From positions 355,501 to 419,500 of the forward strand of contig NZ_CP012405.1 of assembly GCF_001305595.1 (NCBI RefSeq): a stretch of DNA of 64,000 bases, read 5' to 3'. The notes under the pieces were generated by a model. It made no database searches and was not told the origin of the DNA. It saw only the letters and a list, made by a program, of their open reading frames with translations. Source of the DNA: Azospirillum thiophilum. Lineage in GTDB: Bacteria; Pseudomonadota; Alphaproteobacteria; Azospirillales; Azospirillaceae. Made by a program: the position numbers and the translations under genes. Positions 16,836-26,005 of the stretch are shown here, in pieces (position 1 is the stretch's first letter; each line of letters opens with the position of its first letter).

Positions 16836-17972
16836 ATGTTCGGTAGGCGCACTCTCCTTGCCGCGGCGGCGGCCCTGGCCCTGGCCATTCCCGTCGCCGG
16901 CACATCCGCCCAAGCCCAGCAACCCCCGGTCCGCATCGCCCTCATCGGCCCGATGAGCGGCACCGGCGCCTTCGAAGGCCAGCTTGGCCTGGAAGGCGCG
17001 CAGGCGATGGTCTCGGTGATCAACGCCAAGGGCGGCGTGGCCGGCGGCCGCAAGCTGGAACTGCTGACCTACGACGACAAGGGGTCTCCGGAGGACGGGG
17101 TCAGCGCCGCCAAGCGCGCGATGGAACAGGACAACGTCGACCTGATCGTCGGCGGCTGGTTCAGCGCCGTCGCCCTGTCGATGAAGGAAGCGACGCGCGA
17201 CAAGATCGTCACCGTGATGACCAGTTCGCAGCATCCCAAGGTGACGGAGGAGGGGCACAAGTACCTGTTCCGGCTGAACGCCACCTCCGCGATGATGTCC
17301 GAGTTCTACTCCAAGGCGATCTGCGACCGCATCAAGCCCAAATCCATCGCCTTCATGAACGTCAACGACGACTGGGGCCGGCTGGAGCTGGACAACTACA
17401 CCAAGCTGCTGACCGCCTGCGGGATCGAGGTGAAGGGGCACGAATTCTACAACCGCACCGACACCGATTTCACCACCGCACTGACCAAGCTGAAGTCGCT
17501 GAACGCCGATGCGATCTATGTCGCGGCGATCAACACCTCGCAGGGCGCCACCATCTACCGGCAGATCAAGCAGACCGGCTACCGCGGCAAGGTCATCGCG
17601 TCGGCCGGCAACATGAACCCCAAGCTGGTCGAGCTGTCGGGCAATTCGCTGGAGCAGGTCTATTCCGCTTCGCCCTTCACCGAGGACGCCACAGCCCCGT
17701 CGCTGAAGCCGTGGCTTGAGGAATACCGCAAGTCCTACAAGAACGAACCGTCCTTCATCGCCGCGCTCGGCGCCCAGGCGGTACAGGTGCTGGCCTTCGG
17801 CATCGACGCCGCCGGCGATCCGCGCGCTTATGACAAGATCGCCTCGACCCTGAAGTCGCAGGAAGTCCCGACCGTGATGGGGAACCTGCGCTTCTCCGAC
17901 AAGGGACAGGCCAGCCAGGCGATCCATCTGGTGCAGGTGCAGAAGAAGCAGATCGTCAGCGTCCGGGACTGA
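16836..17972 (+). CDS. ABC transporter substrate-binding protein, Liv/branched-chain-amino-acid type
   Basis: 378 residues with a cleavable signal peptide (MFGRRTLLAAAAALALAI... ending AQA near residue 28). The mature sequence starts VRIALIGPMSGTGAFEGQLGLEGA, the type-1 periplasmic binding fold of Peripla_BP_6. The ATG follows CGGAGGAACCCC. The family binds amino acids, amides and also aromatic or dicarboxylic acids in catabolic operons. Here the hydratase/lyase genes just upstream suggest the ligand is their substrate. A terminator-like hairpin follows before the permease, as often seen when the binding protein must be made in excess. Confidence 0.88.
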   Translation: MFGRRTLLAAAAALALAIPVAGTSAQAQQPPVRIALIGPMSGTGAFEGQLGLEGAQAMVSVINAKGGVAGGRKLELLTYDDKGSPEDGVSAAKRAMEQDNVDLIVGGWFSAVALSMKEATRDKIVTVMTSSQHPKVTEEGHKYLFRLNATSAMMSEFYSKAICDRIKPKSIAFMNVNDDWGRLELDNYTKLLTACGIEVKGHEFYNRTDTDFTTALTKLKSLNADAIYVAAINTSQGATIYRQIKQTGYRGKVIASAGNMNPKLVELSGNSLEQVYSASPFTEDATAPSLKPWLEEYRKSYKNEPSFIAALGAQAVQVLAFGIDAAGDPRAYDKIASTLKSQEVPTVMGNLRFSDKGQASQAIHLVQVQKKQIVSVRD

Positions 17973-17986
17973 GCGGCCGCGACCGG

Positions 17987-18017
17987 AGCCCCTCTCCCCG
18001 GCCGGGAGAGGGGCTTT
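17987..18017 (+). terminator. Hairpin with short T-run between binding-protein and permease genes
   Basis: AGCCCCTCTCCC (17987-17998) pairs with GGGAGAGGGGCT (18004-18015) around a 5-nt loop and is followed by TTT. It lies 15 nt after the binding-protein stop. It probably acts as a partial terminator or 3' mRNA stabiliser, giving more binding protein than permease. Confidence 0.65.
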
Positions 18018-18057
18018 CCGTCCCCGGCAGGCTCCCCGACAGGAAGGGTCGACCTCC

Positions 18058-18936
18058 ATGGATTTCACCGTCTTCGCCCAGCAGATCGCGAACGGCCTGG
18101 TCAACGGGATGGCCTATGTGCTCATCGCCACCGGGCTGACGCTGGTCTTCGGGGTGCTGCGCATCGTGAATTTCGCCCATGGCGAGTTCTACATGCTCGG
18201 CGCCTACATCACCTATTTCATCGGCACCCTGTTCGGGCTCGACTATCTTGCGGCGGCAGCCATCTCGGCCGTGGTGGTGGCGGGGCTGGGCATCGCCGCC
18301 AACAAGCTGATCTTCTGGCCGCTGCGCCGCGACCATGAATTCACCATCCTGCTGTCCAGCCTGGGCCTCGCCCTGCTGATCGCCAACGGTGGCGAACTGC
18401 TGTTCGGTGCCGACCCGAAATATGTCGAGAGCCCCTTCGCCGACGAGGTGCTGGAGATCGGCACGGTGACGCTGACCCAGCAGCGCGTGCTGGTGTTCGC
18501 CGCCGCGGTGGTGGCGCTGGTGGCGGTCTACCTGTTCATCCGCTATTCGCGCTTCGGCAAGATGATGCGGGCGACGGCGCAGAATCCGGACGGCGCGGCG
18601 CTGACCGGCATCAACATCGGGCTGGTCCACACCTACACCTTCGCGCTGGCCTGCGGACTGGCGGCGCTGTCGGGTGCGCTGGTCGGACCCACCGTGATGA
18701 TCTTCCCGACCATCGGCAACTGGGCGGTGCTGAAGGGCTTCATCGTCGTCATCATGGGCGGTCTGGGCAGCGTCACCGGCGCCCTGTTCGCCGGCCTTCT
18801 GCTCGGCGTCATCGAATCGCTGGGCGGCGGTTACATCTCCCTCGGCTTCATGGAGGCGATCGGCTACGCGATGATCATCGCGGTCCTGCTGTGGCGCCCC
18901 AACGGCCTGTTCAGCACGGCAAGGGGTCTGCGATGA
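18058..18936 (+). CDS. livH: Branched-chain amino acid-type ABC transporter permease LivH
   Basis: 292 residues, strongly hydrophobic with about eight membrane segments. It has the LivH hallmarks NGMAYVLIATGLTLVFGVLRIVNFAHGEFYMLGAY at the N-terminus and VIIMGGLGSVTGALFAGLLLGVIE near residue 240, where the cytoplasmic coupling loop with the ATPase lies. Starts 86 nt after the binding-protein gene, across the hairpin. Its stop overlaps the LivM start by 4 nt. Inner-membrane half of the importer encoded at 16836-21452. Confidence 0.88.
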   Translation: MDFTVFAQQIANGLVNGMAYVLIATGLTLVFGVLRIVNFAHGEFYMLGAYITYFIGTLFGLDYLAAAAISAVVVAGLGIAANKLIFWPLRRDHEFTILLSSLGLALLIANGGELLFGADPKYVESPFADEVLEIGTVTLTQQRVLVFAAAVVALVAVYLFIRYSRFGKMMRATAQNPDGAALTGINIGLVHTYTFALACGLAALSGALVGPTVMIFPTIGNWAVLKGFIVVIMGGLGSVTGALFAGLLLGVIESLGGGYISLGFMEAIGYAMIIAVLLWRPNGLFSTARGLR

Positions 18937-19949
18937 GCACTCATTCCCACGGCCGCCCCCTGGCCCAACCTTTCGCCATCGGGGGCGGCGTCGCGGCGCT
19001 GGCCGTCCTGCCCTTCCTGGCCGGCAACGCCTATCTGGAGCATCTGCTGGTCCTGTGGATGCTGTATGCGCTGCTGGCGCTCAGCCTCAACATCGTGATC
19101 GGCTATCTGGGCGAGCTCACCTTCGGCCATGCCGCCTTCGTCGGTGTCGGCGCCTACACCTCGGCCATCCTCAGCACCCAGCTCGGCCTGCCGCCGCTGC
19201 TGGGCCTGCCGATGGCCGGACTGGTGGCGGCGATGTTCGGGCTGGTCATCGGCTATGCGGCGCTGCGGGTGGTCGGGCCGCAATTCGCCATCCTGACGCT
19301 GGGCTTCGGCGCCATCCTGTTCACCATCACCAACCATTGGGTCGACCTGACGCGCGGGCCGATGGGCATCTCCGACATCCCGCCGATGGCGGTCGGGCCT
19401 CTGACCTTCACCGCCGCGCGCGAGACCTACTATCTGGTGCTGGTGCTGGTGCTGGCGACGGCCTATCTCTGCCACGCGCTGGTGAGCAGCCGCACCGGCC
19501 GCGCCTTCCTGGCGGTGCGGGAGAATGCGCCGCTCGCCGCCTCGCTCGGCATCAACGTCTTCCACACCAAGCTGCTGGGCTTCGTCGCCGCCACCGCCAT
19601 CGCCGGCATCGGCGGTGCCATCTACGCCCACTATATCCGGGTCATCACCCCCGACATCATGGGCGTCCACAATGTGGCGGCGCTGATCATCGTCGTCATC
19701 ATCGGCGGGCGGGGCACCATCCTGGGGCCGATCCTGGGGGCGCTGGTCTATATCGGCCTGCTGGAATCGCTGCGCGTCGCCGGTCCGCTGCGCATGGTCA
19801 TCTTCGCGGCCCTGCTGACCGGAACCGTGGTGTTCCTGCCAGGCGGGCTGGTCAGCCTGTGGCAGCGCTGGCGCAACAGCCACAAGGCTGAGAACAACCT
19901 GCCGGCCGCCGCCAACGGCCTGCCCAGCACCGAGGGGGGTGCGAAATGA
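18933..19949 (+). CDS. livM: Branched-chain amino acid-type ABC transporter permease LivM
   Basis: 338 residues from the ATG at 18933, chosen because it forms an ATGA overlap with livH. Core motifs are ALLALSLNIVIGYLGELTFGHAAFVGVGAY near residue 40 and the C-terminal coupling region IGGRGTILGPILGALV. The roughly 20-residue polar C-terminal tail after the last helix is ordinary. It pairs with LivH in the membrane and overlaps livG by 4 nt, so all four membrane and ATPase genes are translationally coupled. Confidence 0.88.
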   Translation: MSTHSHGRPLAQPFAIGGGVAALAVLPFLAGNAYLEHLLVLWMLYALLALSLNIVIGYLGELTFGHAAFVGVGAYTSAILSTQLGLPPLLGLPMAGLVAAMFGLVIGYAALRVVGPQFAILTLGFGAILFTITNHWVDLTRGPMGISDIPPMAVGPLTFTAARETYYLVLVLVLATAYLCHALVSSRTGRAFLAVRENAPLAASLGINVFHTKLLGFVAATAIAGIGGAIYAHYIRVITPDIMGVHNVAALIIVVIIGGRGTILGPILGALVYIGLLESLRVAGPLRMVIFAALLTGTVVFLPGGLVSLWQRWRNSHKAENNLPAAANGLPSTEGGAK

Positions 19950-20744
19950 ACGCCGCCGTTCAATCGAGCACGGGCAACGCGGGCGAAATCCTGGCGGTCA
20001 GCAACCTGACCCGCATCTTCGGCGGCCTGACCGCGGTGCGCGACGTCACCATGACGGTGCGGACCGGAGAGGTGGTCGGGCTGATCGGGCCGAACGGCGC
20101 CGGCAAGACGACGCTGTTCAACATGCTGGGCGGCTCGCTGCCGCCGTCGTCGGGCAGCATCCGCTTCGACGGCAGCGACTGCACCGGTGCGCCGTCGCAC
20201 GTCATGGGGCAGCGCGGCGTCTCGCGCACCTTCCAGATCACCAGCCTGTTTCCCAGCCTGACCGCGCTCGACAATGTGCGCAGCGCCGCCTACCGCACCA
20301 CGCGGGCCGGCTGGGGCGCTGCCATCCTCCGCAACGCCGCCTACCGGCGGGAAGAGGAGGAACTGCGGCGCAAGGCGCTGGAGATCCTGGCCTTCTGCGA
20401 CCTCGACCACCGCGCCGACACGCTTGCCGACGCCATGTCCTATGGCGAGCAGCGCCGGCTGGAGATCGCCATCGCGCTGGCCGCCGAGCCGCGCCTGCTG
20501 CTGCTGGACGAGCCGGCCGCCGGCATGAATCCGGAGGAGGGCCAGCGGCTGGTCGAGATGATCCGCCGCATCCGCGCCCGCGGCGTCACCGTCCTGCTGG
20601 TGGAGCACCACATGCGGGTGGTCGCCAGCGTCTGCGACCGGCTGGTCGTGCTCGACCATGGGGTCAAGATCGCCGAAGGGCCGCCGGCCCAGGTGCTGAA
20701 CGACGCGGAAGTGATCCGCGTGTATCTGGGACGGGAGCCGGTCG

Positions 20745-20752
<8 letters not shown>
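19946..20752 (+). CDS. livG: ABC transporter ATP-binding protein LivG
   Basis: 268 residues. Walker A GPNGAGKTT near residue 50; the signature region reads MSYGEQRRLEIA, a common LivG variant of LSGGQ; Walker B LLLLDEPAAGMNP; H-loop VEHHM. It is one of the two different ATPases of the Liv-type importer. The 3' end overlaps livF by 8 nt. Confidence 0.9.
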
Positions 20753-21452
<700 letters not shown>

Positions 21453-21455
21453 GCA

Positions 21456-22889
21456 ATGGCCGGCGGAGATGTCATCGGGCGGGCGCGGGCCATCGTCGGG
21501 CCGGCGCAGGTGCTGTGCGAACCGGCCGACACCGCGCCCTTCCTGGCGGATTGGCGCGGCCGCTACCGCGGGACGGCGCTGGGCGTCGTCCACCCGGCCG
21601 ATGCGGCGCAGGTGGCGGCCGTCGTCCGGCTCTGTGCGGAGACCGGCACCCCGCTGGTGCCGCAGGGCGGCAACACCGGGGTCGTCGGCGGCGCCATTCC
21701 CGACGCGTCCGGCCGCAGCCTGGTGCTGTGCCTGTCGCGGCTGAACCGCGTCCGTGAGGTCGATCCGGTCGGCGACAGCCTGACGGTGGAGGCCGGCTGC
21801 ACCCTGGCCGCGGTCCAGGCCGCCGCGGAGGCCGCCGGCCGGCTGTTCCCGATGAGCCTCGGCAGCGAGGGAAGCTGTCAGATCGGCGGCACCATCGCCA
21901 CCAATGCCGGCGGCACCGCCGTCCTGCGCTATGGCCCGATGCGCGACCTCGTGCTTGGGCTGGAGGTGGTGCTGCCCGACGGCACGCTGTGGGATGGCCT
22001 GCGGGCACTTCGCAAGGACAACACCGGCTATGCGCTGAAGCATCTGTTCATCGGGGCCGAGGGCACGCTGGGCATCGTCACCGCGGCGACGCTGAAGCTG
22101 TTCCCGCGTCCGCGCAGCAGCGCAACCGCCTTTCTCGCCCTGGCCTCGCTGGAGGCGGCGCTGGAGGTGTTCTCCCGGCTGCGCGGCACGCTGGGCGACC
22201 GGGTGACCACGGCGGAAATCCTGTCGGAGGCGCAGCTGGCGGCGGTGCTGGCCCATGTGCCGGGAACGGTCCGGCCGCTCGCCACTCCGGCTCCCTGGTG
22301 TCTGCTGGCCGAGGTCACCGACCCGATGGCCGGGCTCGACCTTGCCGGGGCGCTGGAGGCGGTGCTGGCCGAGGGGTTGGAGGATGGCAGCATCGCCGAT
22401 GCGCTGGTCGCCCGCAGCGAGGCCCAGGCCGCGGCCTTGTGGAAACTGCGCCACAGCGTGTCGGAGGCCAACCGCAAGAGCGGCATCGTCATCGGCCACG
22501 ACACCGCGGTGCCGACCGCCCGCATCCCCGATTTCGTCGTCCGCGCTACCGCGGCAATCGCAGCGGTGCGGGCGGATGCCCGCGTCATGGCGGTCGGGCA
22601 CATCGGCGACGGCAACATCCATCTGGTCGCCATCCTGCCGGAAAGCGCCCGAACGACGGGCAAGCCGCTGGAACCGGCGGCCCAGGCGATCAGCGCCGCG
22701 GTCCACCGGGTGGCGGTCGAGCTGGGTGGCACCATCAGCGCCGAGCACGGCATCGGCCAGAGCGGGCGCGACGCGCTGGCCGTCTTCAAGGGGCCGGCGG
22801 AAATGGCGTTGATGGACGGCATCAAGCGGCTGTTCGACCCGCGGGGGATCATGAATCCCGGCAAGGTCGTCGGACCCGCCACGCCTTGA
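21456..22889 (+). CDS. FAD-binding oxidoreductase, GlcD / D-2-hydroxyacid dehydrogenase type
   Basis: 477 residues. The FAD-binding PCMH domain (VPQGGNTGVVGGAIPD near residue 68, LTVEAGCTLAAVQAAAEAAGRLFP, QIGGTIATNAGGTAVLRYG) is followed by an FAD-linked oxidase C-domain with the metal/active-site motifs VGHIGDGNIHL near residue 385 and EHGIGQ near 430, ending in MNPGKVV. This is the D-lactate / D-2-hydroxyglutarate / glycolate dehydrogenase branch. It probably oxidises a D-2-hydroxy acid arising from the lyase pathway, with electrons passed to the quinone pool. It is the last gene of the likely 11531-22889 transcription unit. Confidence 0.85.
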   Translation: MAGGDVIGRARAIVGPAQVLCEPADTAPFLADWRGRYRGTALGVVHPADAAQVAAVVRLCAETGTPLVPQGGNTGVVGGAIPDASGRSLVLCLSRLNRVREVDPVGDSLTVEAGCTLAAVQAAAEAAGRLFPMSLGSEGSCQIGGTIATNAGGTAVLRYGPMRDLVLGLEVVLPDGTLWDGLRALRKDNTGYALKHLFIGAEGTLGIVTAATLKLFPRPRSSATAFLALASLEAALEVFSRLRGTLGDRVTTAEILSEAQLAAVLAHVPGTVRPLATPAPWCLLAEVTDPMAGLDLAGALEAVLAEGLEDGSIADALVARSEAQAAALWKLRHSVSEANRKSGIVIGHDTAVPTARIPDFVVRATAAIAAVRADARVMAVGHIGDGNIHLVAILPESARTTGKPLEPAAQAISAAVHRVAVELGGTISAEHGIGQSGRDALAVFKGPAEMALMDGIKRLFDPRGIMNPGKVVGPATP

Positions 22890-22933
22890 TTCCAAGGGTT
22901 GGATCGCGGCGGGGCTTGACCATATGGCAGGGG

Positions 22934-24019
22934 ATGGAGCCGAAACCCCGATCCCAGCCCGACCGCCGATCCGTGCTCGCCGCCGCTGCTGCCGCCGTCG
23001 GCTCGCTGCTGCCGGGCAGCCTTCCGGCCGCGGCGGCCGGGCGGCCCGCCAGCCCCGCCGATGCCGTCGGCCGGGCACTGCTGGACCGGACCCTGCTGGA
23101 CCGGGCGCTCGACCGGGCGGCGGGCCTCGACCAGCTCCATGCCCTGGTGATCGGCCGGCACGGCACGGTGGTATCCGCCGAAGCATTCCGGGGACCGCCG
23201 GTCGGCCGCAAGGTGAATGTCAAGTCGGTGTCCAAGACGATCGTCGCCTCGCTGGCCGGCGTGGCGCTCGACCGCGGCCTGCTGCGCGGCGTCGACGCGA
23301 CGCTCGGCGTGACGGCGCCGGACCTCGTGCCGGCGGGCGCCGATCCGCGGGTGCGCGGCATCACGATGGCGCAGCTCCTCACCATGCAGGCGGGCCTGGA
23401 GCCGACTTCGGGGCCGGGGTACGGCCGCTGGATCGGCAGCCGGAACTGGGTCGCGGATGCGCTCGGCCGCCCCTTCGTCGCCGAACCGGGCGAGCGGATG
23501 ATCTATTCCACCGGCAGCTATCACGTGCTGGGCGCGGTGCTGGCCCGCGTCTCCGGGCGCAGCCTGCTGTCGCTGGCGCGCGACTGGCTCGGCCGGCCGC
23601 TCGGCATCGACCTGCCGGGATGGACCCGCGATCCGCAGGGCTATTATCTCGGCGGCAACAACATGGCGCTGTCGCCACTCGACCTGTTCCGCTTCGGCGA
23701 GATGTGGAGCCGCGGCGGGGTCTGGGACGGACGTCCGGTGGTGAGCGCGGCCTGGGCCCAGGCAAGCTGGATACCGCGGACGCGCTCCCCCTACTCCGGC
23801 GACGCCTATGGATATGGCTGGTTCCTGGCGGAGTCGAACGGGCACCGGATCGCCTATGCGCGCGGCTATGGCGGTCAGATGCTGTATCTCGTCCCGTCGC
23901 TGGGGCTGACCGTCGTCGTCACCTCCGACCCGACCCGGCCGGCCCGGTCGGACGGGTATGTCGGCGAATTGGGCGCGCTGCTGACCGGCCACATCATGCC
24001 GGCGGCGGAGATGGCGTGA
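22934..24019 (+). CDS. Exported serine hydrolase (class C beta-lactamase/esterase fold)
   Basis: 361 residues from the ATG at 22934; the ribosome-binding site is weak, so the start is uncertain. A twin-arginine-like signal (QPDRRSVLAAAAAAVGSLLPG, ending AAA) suggests Tat or Sec export. The SxxK nucleophile motif SVSK is near residue 99. The second motif, usually YxN, reads YSTGSYH, and the third is in YARGYGGQ. The layout fits penicillin-binding-protein-like esterases or peptidases of the 6-aminohexanoate-hydrolase/EstB type more than a resistance enzyme. It is 44 nt after the FAD enzyme gene and convergent with the GNAT gene. Confidence 0.78.
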   Translation: MEPKPRSQPDRRSVLAAAAAAVGSLLPGSLPAAAAGRPASPADAVGRALLDRTLLDRALDRAAGLDQLHALVIGRHGTVVSAEAFRGPPVGRKVNVKSVSKTIVASLAGVALDRGLLRGVDATLGVTAPDLVPAGADPRVRGITMAQLLTMQAGLEPTSGPGYGRWIGSRNWVADALGRPFVAEPGERMIYSTGSYHVLGAVLARVSGRSLLSLARDWLGRPLGIDLPGWTRDPQGYYLGGNNMALSPLDLFRFGEMWSRGGVWDGRPVVSAAWAQASWIPRTRSPYSGDAYGYGWFLAESNGHRIAYARGYGGQMLYLVPSLGLTVVVTSDPTRPARSDGYVGELGALLTGHIMPAAEMA

Positions 24020-24029
24020 GCGCCACCCG

Positions 24030-24311
24030 CTACCGGACGAGGTCGTGGAACTCCGGGTTGCGCTCGATATAGCCGGCGAAGAAGCTGCAAAGCGGGACGG
24101 CCTTCAGACCGCGGGCGCGGACATCCTCGAGGGCGCCCTTGGCCAAGGCCGAGGCGATACCCTGCCCGGACAGGCTCTTCGGCACCTCCGTATGGGTGAA
24201 GGCGATCTCCCCGTCCCGCAACTCGTAGACGGCGACGGCGGTGGCGCCGTCGACGGTCAATTCGTAACGGCTGTCCGCCGCGTTGTCTCGCACGTCCGCG
24301 TGCAGGGTCAT
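24030..24311 (-). CDS. Small GNAT family N-acetyltransferase (YjdJ/Gtn-like)
   Basis: 93 residues, the short GNAT variant. RYELTVDGATAVAVYELRDGEIAFTHTEVPKSLSGQGIASALAKGALEDVRARG covers the shortened acetyl-CoA fold with the pyrophosphate-binding QGIAS loop, followed by VPLCSFFAGYIERNPEFHDLV. The substrate is unknown for the family. It is convergent with the serine hydrolase (10 nt between stops). Confidence 0.82.
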   Translation of the reverse strand: MTLHADVRDNAADSRYELTVDGATAVAVYELRDGEIAFTHTEVPKSLSGQGIASALAKGALEDVRARGLKAVPLCSFFAGYIERNPEFHDLVR

Positions 24312-24410
24312 GTCTTGCGCCTCCAGTCGAACCGGGTATCCGGAGCCCCACTATCTGGGCGTCGGACAGGCCCGGTCCAACCCCCCTCCCGCGACGCAAC
24401 CACGGATCGG

Positions 24411-25583
24411 TCAGGCCAGCAGGCCGGCGACCTCCACGCCGCGCTCCCGGCCCAGGCTCTCCAGCATCGCCAGCGTCGCGCCGTCCAGCGGAATGCCGTC
24501 GGCCAGCCGCTGGGCGCGGGTCCGCCGTTCCGGCTCGCCCGGCAACTGGACGGCCTCGGCACCGGGGGCGGCCGGGGTGTCGCGGACATAGGCGAGCAGG
24601 TCGTCGAGGTCGGCGGCCCAATGGGCGTTGCCGCCGCGCGCGGGGTCGAAGACGATGGCGAACAGGTTGTTCATCACCCGCCCGGAATCCTGGTGCGACG
24701 GCGTGCCGGGCATGGCCGACGCCAGCGCCCCGGCGAGAACGTCGCACATCAGCGCCAGACCGAACCCCTTGTGCCCGCCCGCGGTCCCGCCCAGCGGCAG
24801 CAGGGCGCCCGACGGCTCCCGGAACATCACGCCCGGATCCAGCGTCGCCTCGCCATCGGCGTCGAGCAGCAGGCCGGACGCCATCTCCCGCCCCTTGTTC
24901 ATGGCGACGCGGCATTTGCCGACCGCGACGGCGCTGGTGGCGAAATCGAGGACGAGGGCCGGGTTGGCCGGCGTGGCCGGAACCGCGATGCAGATCGGGT
25001 TGGTGCCCAACCGCGGCCGGGTGCCGTCATGCGGCGCCACCGCCGGGCGGGTGACGACGTTGACGAAGGCAAGGGCGACCAGACCGGCGTCGCTGCACTG
25101 CTCGCCATAGGATCCCACGCGGCCGATATGGTGGGTGTCGCGCAGGGACAGCGCAACCAGACCCTCCTGCCGGGCCTGGGCAATGGCGAGATCCATCGCC
25201 TCGCGCGCGATCGCCTGTCCATAGCCGCTCCCGCCGCCGACCGACAGGAAGGGGCCGGAGCGGCCGAGCACGGTCGCGTGCTGGTTGGGCCGCAGCAGCC
25301 CGGCGGCGATGGCCGGCATGTACATCGCCAGCATGCCGACGCCGTGGCTGTCATGGCCGCGCAGGTTGGCCTCGACCAGATGGTCGGCGACGACCCCGGC
25401 CTCCGCCGCGTCGCTGCCCGCCGCCCGCAGCAGCAGGCGGACCGCCTCGGCCAGCCGCTCCGCCGTCACCGGGCGGACGCCGGTCCCATAGACCCCGGCG
25501 TTGAAGGACGCCGCAGCGGCGAAGGGATCCTTGGGTGTTTCGTTCATGTCGAGCGTTTCGTTCATGTCGGGGTGTTCGCCCAT
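24411..25583 (-). CDS. Ldh family (malate/L-lactate/ureidoglycolate) NAD(P)-dependent dehydrogenase
   Basis: About 390 residues from the ATG at 25583; ATGs at 25565 and 25547 are alternatives because the N-terminus is a repeated MNET unit with no clear ribosome-binding site. Family motifs include NLRGHDSHGVGML near residue 70 with the catalytic His, RDTHHIGRVGSYGEQ near 135, LGTNPICIAVPA, DFATSAVAVGKC, and GGHKGFGLALMCDVLAGAL with the NAD-binding Lys. It reduces or oxidises a 2-oxo/2-hydroxy acid. Monocistronic by layout. A decayed relative occurs at 57649-57913. Confidence 0.85.
   Translation of the reverse strand: MGEHPDMNETLDMNETPKDPFAAAASFNAGVYGTGVRPVTAERLAEAVRLLLRAAGSDAAEAGVVADHLVEANLRGHDSHGVGMLAMYMPAIAAGLLRPNQHATVLGRSGPFLSVGGGSGYGQAIAREAMDLAIAQARQEGLVALSLRDTHHIGRVGSYGEQCSDAGLVALAFVNVVTRPAVAPHDGTRPRLGTNPICIAVPATPANPALVLDFATSAVAVGKCRVAMNKGREMASGLLLDADGEATLDPGVMFREPSGALLPLGGTAGGHKGFGLALMCDVLAGALASAMPGTPSHQDSGRVMNNLFAIVFDPARGGNAHWAADLDDLLAYVRDTPAAPGAEAVQLPGEPERRTRAQRLADGIPLDGATLAMLESLGRERGVEVAGLLA
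25537..25569. repeat. Two-copy direct repeat at the Ldh start
   Basis: GTTTCGTTCATGTCG occurs at 25537-25551 and 25555-25569 (18-bp period). Read on the minus strand it gives two MNET-encoding starts in frame, making the real start ambiguous. It probably arose by duplication or slippage. Confidence 0.8.
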
Positions 25584-25944
25584 GTCCTGGTTTCCCGGCC
25601 CGCCGGCATCGCCGCCGTCACCGGTCCTTGAGACCCGGCCTGTATCTGGTCGTTGGGACGCGACCGGAACAAGGGCCGAATTGACGCGGAGGGCGGCGGA
25701 GGAGCGCGGCGATGGAACGTTTGAAACAGTATGGAACAGGAATCCGGGCCTGTTCCATCCGCGGCGGCGGCGGCCGGCGGACATCCCGAAGGCCCCCCCG
25801 CGGAGACAGCGCGGCGGGGCCAGGGGTTCGGCAAGGTGGCTCGATCCGGACAAGCGGGATGCTCCATGGCCGGGGACAGGACATCCATTCCTATCACGGG
25901 CCGTGGAAGCCGATAAGTGGCGGCTGAAAATACCCGAAGGACAG

Positions 25945-25982
25945 GGCAGGCTCCCGGCGGATCGTATCGCCGGGAACCTGCC
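25945..25982 (-). terminator. Strong hairpin downstream of the chemoreceptor gene
   Basis: GGCAGGCTCCCGGCG (25945-25959) pairs with CGCCGGGAACCTGCC (25968-25982), 14 of 15 bases, 8-nt loop. On the minus strand it lies 23 nt after the chemoreceptor stop and is followed by a TATTTT stretch. It is a probable intrinsic terminator. The rest of the 422-bp gap 25584-26005 shows no supported gene. Confidence 0.65.
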
Positions 25983-26005
25983 TGTTATCCGCTGTCCGTG
26001 CCCGG

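Noticed and set aside
15669..18104. 811-codon minus-strand frame across the lyase and binding-protein genes
   Set aside because: Antisense to three genes with clear family motifs and translational coupling.
22934..24019. Beta-lactamase resistance gene
   Set aside because: The class C fold is present, but the second motif is YST rather than YxN and the context is catabolic, so an esterase or peptidase is more likely.
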